Source: Rugosimonospora africana (GTDB taxonomy: Bacteria; Actinomycetota; Actinomycetes; Mycobacteriales; Micromonosporaceae). Taken from it: a DNA stretch of 50,336 nt. Below the pieces are notes generated by a model. It was given only the letters and a program-made list of their open reading frames with translations. It was not told the origin of the DNA and searched no databases. The translations under genes were made by a program, and so were the position numbers. Location: positions 1-50,336 of the forward strand of contig NZ_BONZ01000106.1 of NCBI RefSeq assembly GCF_016862975.1, given 5' to 3'. Position 1 is the stretch's first letter; each line of letters starts with the position of its first letter. Shown here in pieces: positions 32,510 through 39,893 of this stretch.

Positions 32510-34185
32510 ACCGACCGGTGACCGGCATCGGCTCCCGCATCACCCGACGCCTGTTCGCCGGCGCCGGCGACCACGTCGCCGCCCGCAACGCCTCCGCCTG
32601 GCTGCTGCCCACCGGCGACGAACGCACCAACTACCAACTGCGCCGCGACATGCGCCGCTACCGCGACGACGACGAAGTCGACGCCGTCATCGTCGGAGCC
32701 GGCGCCGGCGGCGGCACACTCGCCCAACGGCTCGCCCACGCCGGATGGCGCGTCGTCGCCCTCGACGCCGGCCCCTTCTGGGACCCCGACGTCGACTGGG
32801 TCAGCGACGAGGCCGGCTCCCACCACCTGTACTGGAACGAACCCCGAGTCATCGACGGCATCAACCCGGTACCGCTGGGAAGCAACAACTCCGGCCGAGG
32901 CGTCGGCGGCTCGATGGTGCACTACGCCGGGTACGCGCCGCGACTGCACCCGTCCGACTTCGCCACCTACTCCCGCGACGGCGTCGGCGTCGACTGGCCG
33001 ATCACCTACGAACAGCTACGCCCCTTCTACCGCGACCTCGAAGAGGAGCTACCCGTCGCCGGAGAACACTGGCCATGGGGCGAGCCCCACTCGTACCCGC
33101 ACTCCCCCCACCCCGTGTCCGGCGACGCCCTGCTTTTCCAGGCCGGCTGCCACGCACTCGGCATCCCCACCAAGGTCGGCCCCGTCGCCATCACCAACGG
33201 CCGCTTCGGCAACCGACCGCACTGCATCTACCGCGGCTTCTGCCTCCAGGGCTGCAAGGTGAACGCGAAAGCGTCCCCACTGATCACCCACATCCCCGAC
33301 GCCCTGGCACACGGCGCCGAGATCCGGGCGGACTGCATGGTCAGCCGGATCGGCTTCGACGAACGCACCGGACTGGCCACCGGCGTGCACTACCTGCACG
33401 GCGGCGTCGAACACTTCCAGGCCGCCCGCCTGGTCGCCGTCGCCGGGTACTCCATCGAGACGCCCCGGCTTCTGCTCAACTCCGCCAACCGGCGGTTCCC
33501 CGACGGCCTGTGCAACGACCACGACCAGGTCGGCCGGTACCTGATGGTGCAGGGCGCCCCGCAGGTCGCCGGCCGGTTCAGCGCCGAGGTACGCGCGTAC
33601 AAGGCACCCCCGCCGTCGGTGTCCAGCGAGCACTACTACGAGACCGACCCGGGCCGCCCGTACCAGCGCGGGTTCTCCCTCCAGACGGTGGCACCGCTGC
33701 CGATCACGTTCGCCGAACACGTCCTCGCCGAGGGGCACTGGGGTGCGCCACTACGCGAGTACATGCGCGACTACATCCACTGGGCGACGTTCGGCGCGCT
33801 GTGCGAGTTCCTCCCCCAGCCCGACAACCGGGTCACCCTCGACGCTCAGACCGACCGGCACGGCCTACCCGTCGCCCGGTTCACCTTCGGCGAGTGCGAC
33901 AACGACCGGGTGATGGCCGAGACGGCGATCGCCACGATGCGGGACGTCCTCGGCGCGGCCGGCGCGGGCGAACTCATGACCATCAGGCGGTACGCCCACC
34001 TCGTCGGCGGAGCCCGGATGGCGGCCCGGCCCACCGACGGTGTCGTGGATCCCGACCTCCGGACCTTCGCGATCCCCAACCTCTACATCACCGACGGCAG
34101 CGTGCTGCCGACACAGGGCGCGGCCAACCCGGCGCTGACGATCATGGCCCTGGCCGCGAGAGCGGCGGCCCACCTCGTCGGCTGA
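32503..34185 (+). CDS. GMC oxidoreductase (gluconate 2-dehydrogenase alpha-like)
   Basis: The protein has 560 residues, with the ATG inside the upstream gene. The FAD dinucleotide fold is VDAVIVGAGAGGGTLAQRLA (residues 59-78). The GMC signature 1 region is NNSGRGVGGSMVHYAGYAPR. A cysteine cluster, CIYRGFCLQGCKVNAK, is typical of the sugar-dehydrogenase branch. The C-terminal active site is YAHLVGGARMA followed by DGSVLPTQGAANPALTIMAL. It would oxidise a sugar acid or polyol with FAD, passing electrons to a membrane acceptor through its two co-translated partners. Downstream there is no cytochrome gene. Confidence 0.9.
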   Translation: MVNRPVTGIGSRITRRLFAGAGDHVAARNASAWLLPTGDERTNYQLRRDMRRYRDDDEVDAVIVGAGAGGGTLAQRLAHAGWRVVALDAGPFWDPDVDWVSDEAGSHHLYWNEPRVIDGINPVPLGSNNSGRGVGGSMVHYAGYAPRLHPSDFATYSRDGVGVDWPITYEQLRPFYRDLEEELPVAGEHWPWGEPHSYPHSPHPVSGDALLFQAGCHALGIPTKVGPVAITNGRFGNRPHCIYRGFCLQGCKVNAKASPLITHIPDALAHGAEIRADCMVSRIGFDERTGLATGVHYLHGGVEHFQAARLVAVAGYSIETPRLLLNSANRRFPDGLCNDHDQVGRYLMVQGAPQVAGRFSAEVRAYKAPPPSVSSEHYYETDPGRPYQRGFSLQTVAPLPITFAEHVLAEGHWGAPLREYMRDYIHWATFGALCEFLPQPDNRVTLDAQTDRHGLPVARFTFGECDNDRVMAETAIATMRDVLGAAGAGELMTIRRYAHLVGGARMAARPTDGVVDPDLRTFAIPNLYITDGSVLPTQGAANPALTIMALAARAAAHLVG

Positions 34186-34217
34186 CGCTTTGGGTGAGCG
34201 GAGGCACAACCCCTAAG

Positions 34218-34231
34218 GCATCCTAGGATGC
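34218..34231. promoter_or_regulatory. perfect 14-bp palindrome GCATCCTAGGATGC
   Basis: It is a self-complementary site in the gap after the GMC gene, directly followed by CTAG and an ATG. CTAG-centred palindromes of this kind are common operators of GntR/YtrA-type regulators in actinomycetes. No such regulator is adjacent, so it may be an orphan operator. Confidence 0.5.
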
Positions 34232-34243
34232 TAGACCATGGGG

Positions 34244-34357
34244 ATGGCGCCGCGCGTTCCCGTGGCGTGCCACGGGAACGCGTCGAACCGAACCCCTGTC
34301 CAGCGCTACCGCGGCGAGGAGATCCTCAACAACCTGCGCGGCTGGGCGTGGCGGTGA
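34244..34357 (+). CDS. possible 37-residue peptide
   Basis: From the ATG at 34244 (or 34238) a frame reads MAPRVPVACHGNASNRTPVQ RYRGEEILNNLRGWAWR and stops at 34355. The end RYRGEEILNNLRGWAWR looks like real protein, but there is no clear ribosome site and no recognised family. It may be the remnant of a gene once controlled by the palindrome just upstream. Confidence 0.25.
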   Translation: MAPRVPVACHGNASNRTPVQRYRGEEILNNLRGWAWR

Positions 34358-34366
34358 CCGCGCGAG

Positions 34367-35014
34367 TCAGTGCCCCAGCCGCTTGCGGGCCTTCTCCTTC
34401 ATCCCGTCCGGCACGCCGTCGGCCTCCAGCAGCCGGGGCAGCAGCTCCGGCTGCAGAGTCCAGGCCCGGAACCCCTCGACGACGCTGATCCCGCGGTCCG
34501 GGCGGTCCACCACGGTCACCCGGTCGCCGGCCCGCACCTGCCCGGGCTCCACGACGCGCAGGTACGCCCCCGGCCGGGCCTCCCGGGTGAAGCGCTTGAC
34601 CCAGTGGGGCTCCGCCATCCGCGCCTCGAACGTGACGCAAGGAATGCGCGCCCAGGACACCTCGAGGACCAGGTCGTCACCGACCCGCCAGCGCTCCCCG
34701 ATCAGCGCGCCGTTGACCTCGACGCCGGCCGTGGTGAGGTTGTCCCCGAACATGCCGCCGGGCAGGGTGCGGCCCAGCCGCTGTTCCCACCAGTCGTAGT
34801 CCTCCCGGGCGTACGCGTACACCGCCTGGTCGTCGCCGCCGTGGCCGGCCGCGTCGAAGATCTGGTCACCGACCAGACCGCTGCCCGGCCGCGCACCCGG
34901 CGCCCGTACCAGCACCGGACCGTCGACCGGCTGCTTGTTGATGCCGGTGATCCCCACCGACTTCGCGCTGCTCGCCTCGGGGACCGCCAGGTTCACCGAC
35001 AGGATGCTGCCCAT
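34367..35014 (-). CDS. MOSC domain protein (YiiM-like)
   Basis: The protein has 215 residues. The N-terminal VNLAVPEASSAKSVGITGIN leads into the MOSC core: LVGDQIFDAAGHGGDDQAVY, PGGMFGDNLTT, VEVSWARIPCVTF with the conserved molybdenum-cofactor cysteine at about residue 126, and FTREARPGAYLRV. The C-terminal 35 residues form a short helical 3-alpha extension. Relatives such as YiiM and YcbX reduce N-hydroxylated bases or other N-oxides with Moco. It is a free-standing gene between the oxidoreductase set and the glutamate importer. Confidence 0.9.
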   Translation of the reverse strand: MGSILSVNLAVPEASSAKSVGITGINKQPVDGPVLVRAPGARPGSGLVGDQIFDAAGHGGDDQAVYAYAREDYDWWEQRLGRTLPGGMFGDNLTTAGVEVNGALIGERWRVGDDLVLEVSWARIPCVTFEARMAEPHWVKRFTREARPGAYLRVVEPGQVRAGDRVTVVDRPDRGISVVEGFRAWTLQPELLPRLLEADGVPDGMKEKARKRLGH

Positions 35015-35055
35015 GCGCCCACCCTAGGTCGTGCCTCATCCCTCGGGCCAGCGCC

Positions 35056-35922
35056 TTATCCGCGGGACCAGTGCCGCTCCAACACCCCCACCAGCCGCGA
35101 GGCGACCAGGCCGACGAGGAAGAACATCACTGCGGTCACGATGATCGCCTGGAACACCACGCGCGGTTCGAACGACCCCATCGTCTCGCCCCGCCGCAAC
35201 GCGTCCGGGTAGGTGACCGCGACGCCCAGCGTCGAGTCCTTGAACAGGATGATGAGCTGGGTCAGCAGCAGCGGCACCATCCGGCGGATCGCCTGCGGCA
35301 GGATCACCAGCCGCATCGCCTGGCCGTGGCGCAGCCCGACGGCGTACGCCGCCTCCTGCTGGCCCCGGTCGAGGGACAGGATGCCGGCGCGGTAGACCTC
35401 CGCGATCACCGCGCTGTTGTAGAGCGTCAGCCCGATCACCACGTACCACAGCGGATCGACCGCCCGCAGGTACACCGGGAACAGCAGGTACGGGAACAGG
35501 ATCAGCAGCACCAGCGGAAAGCCCCGGAAGAACTCGATCCAGGCCACCGCCGGTACCCGGATCGCCCGCGTACCGGACAGCCGGCCGAGTGCCAGCACCA
35601 GCCCGAGGACCAGGGCCAGGGCCCCGGCGATCACCGACGCCTTCAGGTTGTTGAGCATCCCCTCGCCGAGGTAGCGCAGGATCTCCGGCGACAGCACGTA
35701 CGACCAGCGGGCCCGCTGCAGGTGACCGTACCGGTCGAGCCGGTACAGCACGAACACGGCGAAGCCGGCCAGTACCGCGACGGACACCACGGTGGCGACC
35801 AGCACCCGCCGGCGTCCACGGGGCCCGAACGCGTCGTAGAGTGCAGTCGCCGGAGTCGGGCGCACCCGGCGTGCCGGGGCCAGCTCCGGTGGTGCCGGAC
35901 GCTCTTCGTCCACTGTGGTCAT
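35056..35922 (-). CDS. gluD: amino-acid ABC transporter permease (GluD-like)
   Basis: The protein has 288 residues, with an N-terminal cytoplasmic extension of about 40 residues and then five or six membrane helices. The His/Glu/Gln permease pattern is clear: VAWIEFFRGFPLVLLILFPY, AVIAEVYRAGILSLDRGQQE AAYAVGLRHGQAMRLVILPQ A, with the EAA-G loop that docks on the ATPase. It is the second permease of the gluABCD-type set and last in the operon; its start overlaps the stop of the other permease by four bases. Substrate is inferred from operon order and from the binding protein: glutamate or another acidic amino acid. Confidence 0.92.
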   Translation of the reverse strand: MTTVDEERPAPPELAPARRVRPTPATALYDAFGPRGRRRVLVATVVSVAVLAGFAVFVLYRLDRYGHLQRARWSYVLSPEILRYLGEGMLNNLKASVIAGALALVLGLVLALGRLSGTRAIRVPAVAWIEFFRGFPLVLLILFPYLLFPVYLRAVDPLWYVVIGLTLYNSAVIAEVYRAGILSLDRGQQEAAYAVGLRHGQAMRLVILPQAIRRMVPLLLTQLIILFKDSTLGVAVTYPDALRRGETMGSFEPRVVFQAIIVTAVMFFLVGLVASRLVGVLERHWSRG

Positions 35923-36575
35923 CGCGCCACCGCCGCCCGTCGCTGCAGCCGGGCGACCGCGTACCCGGCGGGAATCGTCATCACCAGATAGCCGAACGCG
36001 ACCGCGACGAGCAACGTCATGACCTGGCCGGGCTCGTCCCGGGCCAGCTCGCCGAACTGGTACGTCAGGTCGACCACACCGATCAGGCTGGCCACCGCCG
36101 TGTTCTTCACCAGCGCGATGAAGACGCTGCCCAGCGGCGGGACGACGGTCCGGGCGGCCTGCGGCAGGATGACGTGCCGCAGGTTCTGCCCGAACGTCAG
36201 GCCCAGCGCCCGACCCGCCTCGGCCTGGCCCCGGGGCACCGCGTTGACCCCGGAACGCAGCGCCTCACACACCTGGGCCGCGGTGTACATGGCCAGGACG
36301 AGGAAGGCCGCCGTGAACGGGCCGATCCGCACCCCGAGCTTCGGCAGGCACAGGATCGCCACGAACAGGTGCACCAGCAGCGGCACGTTGCGAAACCACT
36401 CCACGTAGGCCAGTCCGGCGGCCCGCGCGGGAGCCGCCGGACTGATCCGCAGGACGGCCAGCACGGCGCCGAGGATCAGCGCGCCCGCGTAGGACGCCAG
36501 CGCCAGCAGCACCGTGATGCGGAAGCCCGCCCAGAACACCGGCAGGCTGTCCGCGAGAAAGTCGACGCCGTTCAC
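35919..36575 (-). CDS. gluC: amino-acid ABC transporter permease (GluC-like)
   Basis: The protein has 218 residues and about five membrane helices. YVEWFRNVPLLVHLFVAIL and the EAA-like loop ALRSGVNAVPRGQAEAGRAL GLTFGQNLRHVILPQA place it in the polar amino-acid permease family. It pairs with the longer permease at 35056 to form the channel of the importer. It lies 19 bases downstream of the binding-protein gene and overlaps the next permease by ATGA. Order binding protein, permease, permease after the ATPase is the same as in corynebacterial gluABCD. Confidence 0.92.
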   Translation of the reverse strand: MNGVDFLADSLPVFWAGFRITVLLALASYAGALILGAVLAVLRISPAAPARAAGLAYVEWFRNVPLLVHLFVAILCLPKLGVRIGPFTAAFLVLAMYTAAQVCEALRSGVNAVPRGQAEAGRALGLTFGQNLRHVILPQAARTVVPPLGSVFIALVKNTAVASLIGVVDLTYQFGELARDEPGQVMTLLVAVAFGYLVMTIPAGYAVARLQRRAAVAR

Positions 36576-36594
36576 GGCCGTCCCGCTGCCCGCG

Positions 36595-37500
36595 TCAGTA
36601 CCGGTCGACCGACGGCTTGGCCGGTGCCTGAGGCAGGAACTGGCCGGCCGTCTTCGCCCATGCCTTGTCCCAGTCGCCGTTGGTGAAGACCTCGTCCAGC
36701 GCGTCGTTGACGAACGACCGCAGGGCGGTGTCGCCCTTCTTCAACCCGATGCCGTACGGCTCCGTGGTGAACGGCTTGTTGACCACCTTGAGTTCGTCGG
36801 GGCTCTTGCTCACCAGTCCGAGCAGGATCACGTTGTCGGTGGACAGCGCGTCGTACGTGCCGTCCTTGACCCCCTCGGCGCACAGCGCGTAGCTGTCCAG
36901 GGTCTGTGCCTTGAGCCCGGGCACCTTGTCCTGGAGGTTCTTCAGCGACGTCGAGTTCTGCTGGGTGCACACCTTCTTGCCGGCCAGGTCGGTGACGCTG
37001 GCGATGGTGCTGTTGTCCTTGCGCACCAGGATGTCCTGCCCGGCCTGGAAGTACGGGCCGGCAAAGTCGATCTTCTGCTTGCGGGCGTCGTTGATGGTGT
37101 ACGTCGCCACCACCAGGTCGACCTCGCCGTTCTGGATGACCTGCTCGCGGACTGCGGTCTTGGCCTCCTTGAACTCCACCTTGTCGGGCGAGCCGAAGAT
37201 CTTGATGGAGATCAGTCGGGCGATCTCCGCGTCGAAGCCCTCGACCTTCTGCGTCGTCGGGTTCTGCAGGCCGAAACCCGGCTGGTCGAACTTGGTACCG
37301 ACGACGAGCTTGCCCTTGTCCTTGATGGCCTGTACCGAGCCGGACAGGCTCGTGGCCGCCTTCAGCTGGTACCCGGTGCTGTTGTTCTGCTGCGTGCCGC
37401 TGCCGCTGCCACTGTCCAGATCCTTGGTGCTTCCGCAGCCGACGACCGCCAGCGCGAGCGCGCTGACCGCCGCGACCACGGCCATTCGGGTGGTACGCAT
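36595..37500 (-). CDS. gluB: glutamate-type ABC transporter substrate-binding lipoprotein
   Basis: The protein has 301 residues. The signal sequence MRTTRMAVVAAVSALALAVV GC ends in a lipobox with Cys22 as the lipidated residue, followed by a Ser/Gly/Gln linker. Mature domain motifs are LVVGTKFDQPGFGLQNPTTQ, VEGFDAEIARLI, VDLVVATYTINDARKQKIDF AGPYFQAGQDILV, and GIGLKKGDTALRSFVNDALD: the bacterial extracellular solute-binding family 3. DQPGFG and FDAEI suit acidic amino acids. It captures the substrate outside the membrane for the two permeases. Confidence 0.93.
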   Translation of the reverse strand: MRTTRMAVVAAVSALALAVVGCGSTKDLDSGSGSGTQQNNSTGYQLKAATSLSGSVQAIKDKGKLVVGTKFDQPGFGLQNPTTQKVEGFDAEIARLISIKIFGSPDKVEFKEAKTAVREQVIQNGEVDLVVATYTINDARKQKIDFAGPYFQAGQDILVRKDNSTIASVTDLAGKKVCTQQNSTSLKNLQDKVPGLKAQTLDSYALCAEGVKDGTYDALSTDNVILLGLVSKSPDELKVVNKPFTTEPYGIGLKKGDTALRSFVNDALDEVFTNGDWDKAWAKTAGQFLPQAPAKPSVDRY

Positions 37501-37552
37501 GAATGTCTCCCTTCCCCCGGTCGGGCGGCCCCACGGCCGTCCCTCGGCGGCG

Positions 37553-38302
37553 CTAGTGGGTGAGAACCTTCGAGAGGAAGTCGCGGGCCCGGTCGGTCCG
37601 CGGATGGTCGAAGAAGTCGGTGGGCGGCGCCTGCTCCAGCAGCTGACCGTCGGCCATGAACACGACCCGGTCCGCGGCCCGCCGGGCGAAGCCCATCTCG
37701 TGGGTGACCACCACCATCGTCATGCCGTCGCCGGCGAGCGTGGTCATCACGTCGAGCACCTCGTTGATCATCTCCGGGTCGAGGGCGGAGGTCGGCTCGT
37801 CGAACAGCAGCACCTTCGGGTCCATCGCCAGCGCGCGGGCGATCGCGGCGCGCTGCTGCTGCCCGCCGGACAGCTGCGCCGGCATCTTGTCCGCCTGATC
37901 GGCGATGCCGACCCGGGCGAGCAGCTCCCGGGCCCGGCGCCTGGCCTGCTCGCGCGGGATGCCGCGCACCTTGACCGGACCGAGCGTGACGTTGTCCAGG
38001 ATGGACCGGTGGGAGAACAGGTTGAACTGCTGGAAGACCATGCCGACGTCGGCGCGCAGCCGGGCCAGGGCCCGACCCTCGGCGGGAAGCGGGCGGCCGT
38101 CGACCCGGATGACACCGGAGTCGATGGGTTCGATCCGGTTGATGACCCGGCACAGCGTGGACTTGCCGGAACCCGACGGCCCGACGACCACGACGACCTC
38201 GCCGCGCCGTACGTCGAGGTTCACGTCGCGCAGTACGTGCAGGGAACCGAACCACTTGTCGACGTGCTCGACGGCGATCAGCGGGGTGCTGGGATCGGTC
38301 AT
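37553..38302 (-). CDS. gluA: amino-acid ABC transporter ATP-binding protein
   Basis: The protein has 249 residues. Walker A is GPSGSGKST (about residue 41), the Q-loop is [10 protein letters not shown], the signature is [15 protein letters not shown], Walker B is [14 protein letters not shown], and the switch histidine is in [11 protein letters not shown]. It energises uptake of a polar amino acid, probably glutamate. It is the first transporter gene of the operon, and its ATG overlaps the stop of a 52-residue leader frame (ATGA), which suggests that its translation depends on ribosomes finishing that leader. A weak AGGA site of its own is also present. Confidence 0.95.
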   Translation of the reverse strand: MTDPSTPLIAVEHVDKWFGSLHVLRDVNLDVRRGEVVVVVGPSGSGKSTLCRVINRIEPIDSGVIRVDGRPLPAEGRALARLRADVGMVFQQFNLFSHRSILDNVTLGPVKVRGIPREQARRRARELLARVGIADQADKMPAQLSGGQQQRAAIARALAMDPKVLLFDEPTSALDPEMINEVLDVMTTLAGDGMTMVVVTHEMGFARRAADRVVFMADGQLLEQAPPTDFFDHPRTDRARDFLSKVLTH

Positions 38303-38457
38303 CGGGAACCGTCCTGGGACTGGGTGCGGGTTACCGGTGCCGGTGGGTCGACCGGTCGCGGGGTCACCGGCCGCCGGGGCACGGGCCTGCGCGGCACCGG
38401 TCCACAGGAGACGGTCCGGTGCGGGAACCGCGCGGGAGCGCTGTGGATGCCGGACAT
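38299..38457 (-). CDS. Pro/Arg-rich 52-residue leader ORF coupled to gluA
   Basis: This short frame begins at ATG 38457 with an ideal ribosome site GGAGGAG (38467-38473) nine bases upstream. It encodes [20 protein letters not shown], then [20 protein letters not shown], then [12 protein letters not shown]; its TGA overlaps the gluA ATG by ATGA. Thirteen of 52 residues are proline and nine are arginine, with a repeated PRRPV unit. It has no signal peptide or known domain. The strong ribosome site, the exact coupling and the stall-prone sequence point to a regulatory leader peptide rather than a functional protein. It could also be a small lineage-specific gene. Confidence 0.55.
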   Translation of the reverse strand: MSGIHSAPARFPHRTVSCGPVPRRPVPRRPVTPRPVDPPAPVTRTQSQDGSR

Positions 38458-38476
38458 GACTGCTGACTCCTCCTCG

Positions 38477-38527
38477 GTGGCTGTGCCGGGACGGTGGCTG
38501 TGCTGAGGCTGTGGCTGTGCCGGAACG
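38477..38527 (-). repeat. three direct repeats with a 17-bp period in the glu operon leader
   Basis: GTGGCTGTGC occurs at 38477, 38494 and 38511, each starting a 17-bp unit. They end directly upstream of the leader ORF ribosome site. Repeats of 17 bp put each copy on a different face of DNA, so an RNA role or slippage origin is as likely as protein binding. The rest of the 380-base gap to 38839 shows no gene. Confidence 0.75.
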
Positions 38528-38839
38528 GTATGGCTACGCGCTCAGGGAACTCGCGAGGCGGCATTCCCGGCCTGCGCCGGTTGCCGCCCACGGAACGGAA
38601 ACGAGACGGGGAATGGAACGCGGGTCAGGACTCACGCCCGAGTCGGGCACACCGCCCGCGATGCCACGGAAACGCGACGCGGCGTACTGCGACTCCCGCC
38701 ACCGCCCACGGCGGCTGGAGAGGCGACCGACCCGCGACGGCTGATCCCGAACGACGAATCACCAACGACGCGTCACGGAGCGACTCGTCACGAGCGACGG
38801 GCGTGGCGCGCGGGGCAGCGCACCAGACGCGAGAACGGC

Positions 38840-39205
38840 TCAGCGGGCGGCGACGCGCGGCGGCCCGCGCACGTCCGGCGCCGACAACCGGCGGGCGGGC
38901 TGCGACGCCCGGCGCCCGGCGACAGCGGCCAGAGCGAGCAGCGCGACAGCCAGACCGAGCCCGGCCGGCACGCCGCCGAGCGGATGCGCCGCCCTGGGCA
39001 GCCCGGTGCGCGCCCGCAACGCGCGCAACGCGAGCAGGGGCGCGGTGTGCCCGGCGACGGAATGGGTCGCGACGACACCGGCGGCGGGATCGCGGTGCGG
39101 GCCTGCCACCGCCACCCGGGCCAGGCCGAGAAGGAGGAGGGCAGCGAGAGCGACGGCGACCAGAGAGGTCGTCGTCAAGTGCCGCCGGCTCCACCTACTG
39201 CGCAT
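38840..39205 (-). CDS. small predicted membrane or secreted protein
   Basis: The protein has 121 residues from the ATG at 39205. It has an N-terminal hydrophobic segment after basic residues (RRHLTTTSLVAVALAALLLLG), a hydrophilic middle with three histidines, and a second hydrophobic helix (GGVPAGLGLAVALLALAAVA). The Arg-rich tail should stay inside the cell. I recognise no family. It is divergent from the NTF2-like gene across 259 bases that contain AT-rich promoter elements. The upstream extension of the frame to 39343 is unlikely to be translated because it runs through that promoter region. Confidence 0.6.
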   Translation of the reverse strand: MRSRWSRRHLTTTSLVAVALAALLLLGLARVAVAGPHRDPAAGVVATHSVAGHTAPLLALRALRARTGLPRAAHPLGGVPAGLGLAVALLALAAVAGRRASQPARRLSAPDVRGPPRVAAR

Positions 39206-39408
39206 CGCGTTCGACGCTACACGGCAGTGATGCATTCGAAAGTGTTGGATAATTTCCAGTTCGGTCACAATCGGGGCAGCGCGGAACCCGCGTGGACGGG
39301 CGGCTCCTGCGGTTGCCGCTTCACCGGACCGGCGAGTGTCCACAGAGGACTATCCGGTGCACGCCACCCGCCCGCACGCGCCGATGTCGGATCGTGACCC
39401 GCGAGCGC

Positions 39409-39437
39409 TTGCGGAAAATCTTCGTTTATGTTATGCT
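39409..39437 (+). promoter_or_regulatory. sigma-70-like promoter for the NTF2-like gene
   Basis: TTGCGG (39409-39414) and TATGCT (39432-39437) are 17 bp apart, within an AT-rich stretch. The GTG of the gene lies 27 bases past the -10. Confidence 0.5.
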
Positions 39438-39464
39438 ATGTCCGAGTCGCGTTAGCATCGTCCG

Positions 39465-39893
39465 GTGACTACCTCTACCTGGACCACGACTCTCTCCCCC
39501 GACGTCGACGCCTTCTTCGCCGAATACGCGGCCCGGGGCGCCAACCCGGACGCGGACTCCGGCGAACACTTCGCCGAGGAGTTCCTCACCCTCGACCCGA
39601 ACCAGGCCAGGGTGCTCGCCCGCGGCACGCTCGTCGCCGCCCTGCCCGCGCGGCGCCAGCTGTTCGCGAAAGCGGGAATCGGCCCGCTCCAACTCGCCGA
39701 CGCCAGCCAACTCGACCTCGACGCCCGACACGTGCTGGTGCGCGCCGCCTGGACCGCCGAGCGCACCGGCGCACAGCGGTTGCGGATCGAGTCCACCTTC
39801 CTGCTGCGGCGCGACGAGGGACGGCTACGCATCGTCGTCTACCTCAACCACCACGACATGGTGGCCCTGCTGTCTCAGCCCGCCGCCAGGTAG
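39465..39893 (+). CDS. NTF2/SnoaL-like fold protein, function unknown
   Basis: The protein has 142 residues and a GTG start. An N-terminal helix (DVDAFFAEYAARGANPDADS GEHFAEEFLTLDP) is followed by alternating strands (ARVLARGTLVAALPARRQLF, DARHVLVRAAWTAERTGAQ, LRIESTFLLRRDEGRLRIVV) with a C-terminal YLNHHDM. This order is typical of the SnoaL/DUF4440 cone-shaped fold. Known members are polyketide cyclases, isomerases or plain binding proteins, so no reaction is assigned. Its 3' end overlaps the convergent alditol oxidase gene by 19 bases. Confidence 0.7.
   Translation: MTTSTWTTTLSPDVDAFFAEYAARGANPDADSGEHFAEEFLTLDPNQARVLARGTLVAALPARRQLFAKAGIGPLQLADASQLDLDARHVLVRAAWTAERTGAQRLRIESTFLLRRDEGRLRIVVYLNHHDMVALLSQPAAR

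Noticed and set aside
29836-34185. A natural-product gene cluster around the methyltransferase and GMC flavoprotein
   Set aside because: There is no core biosynthetic enzyme (PKS, NRPS, terpene or RiPP) and the genes are in several unrelated transcription units.
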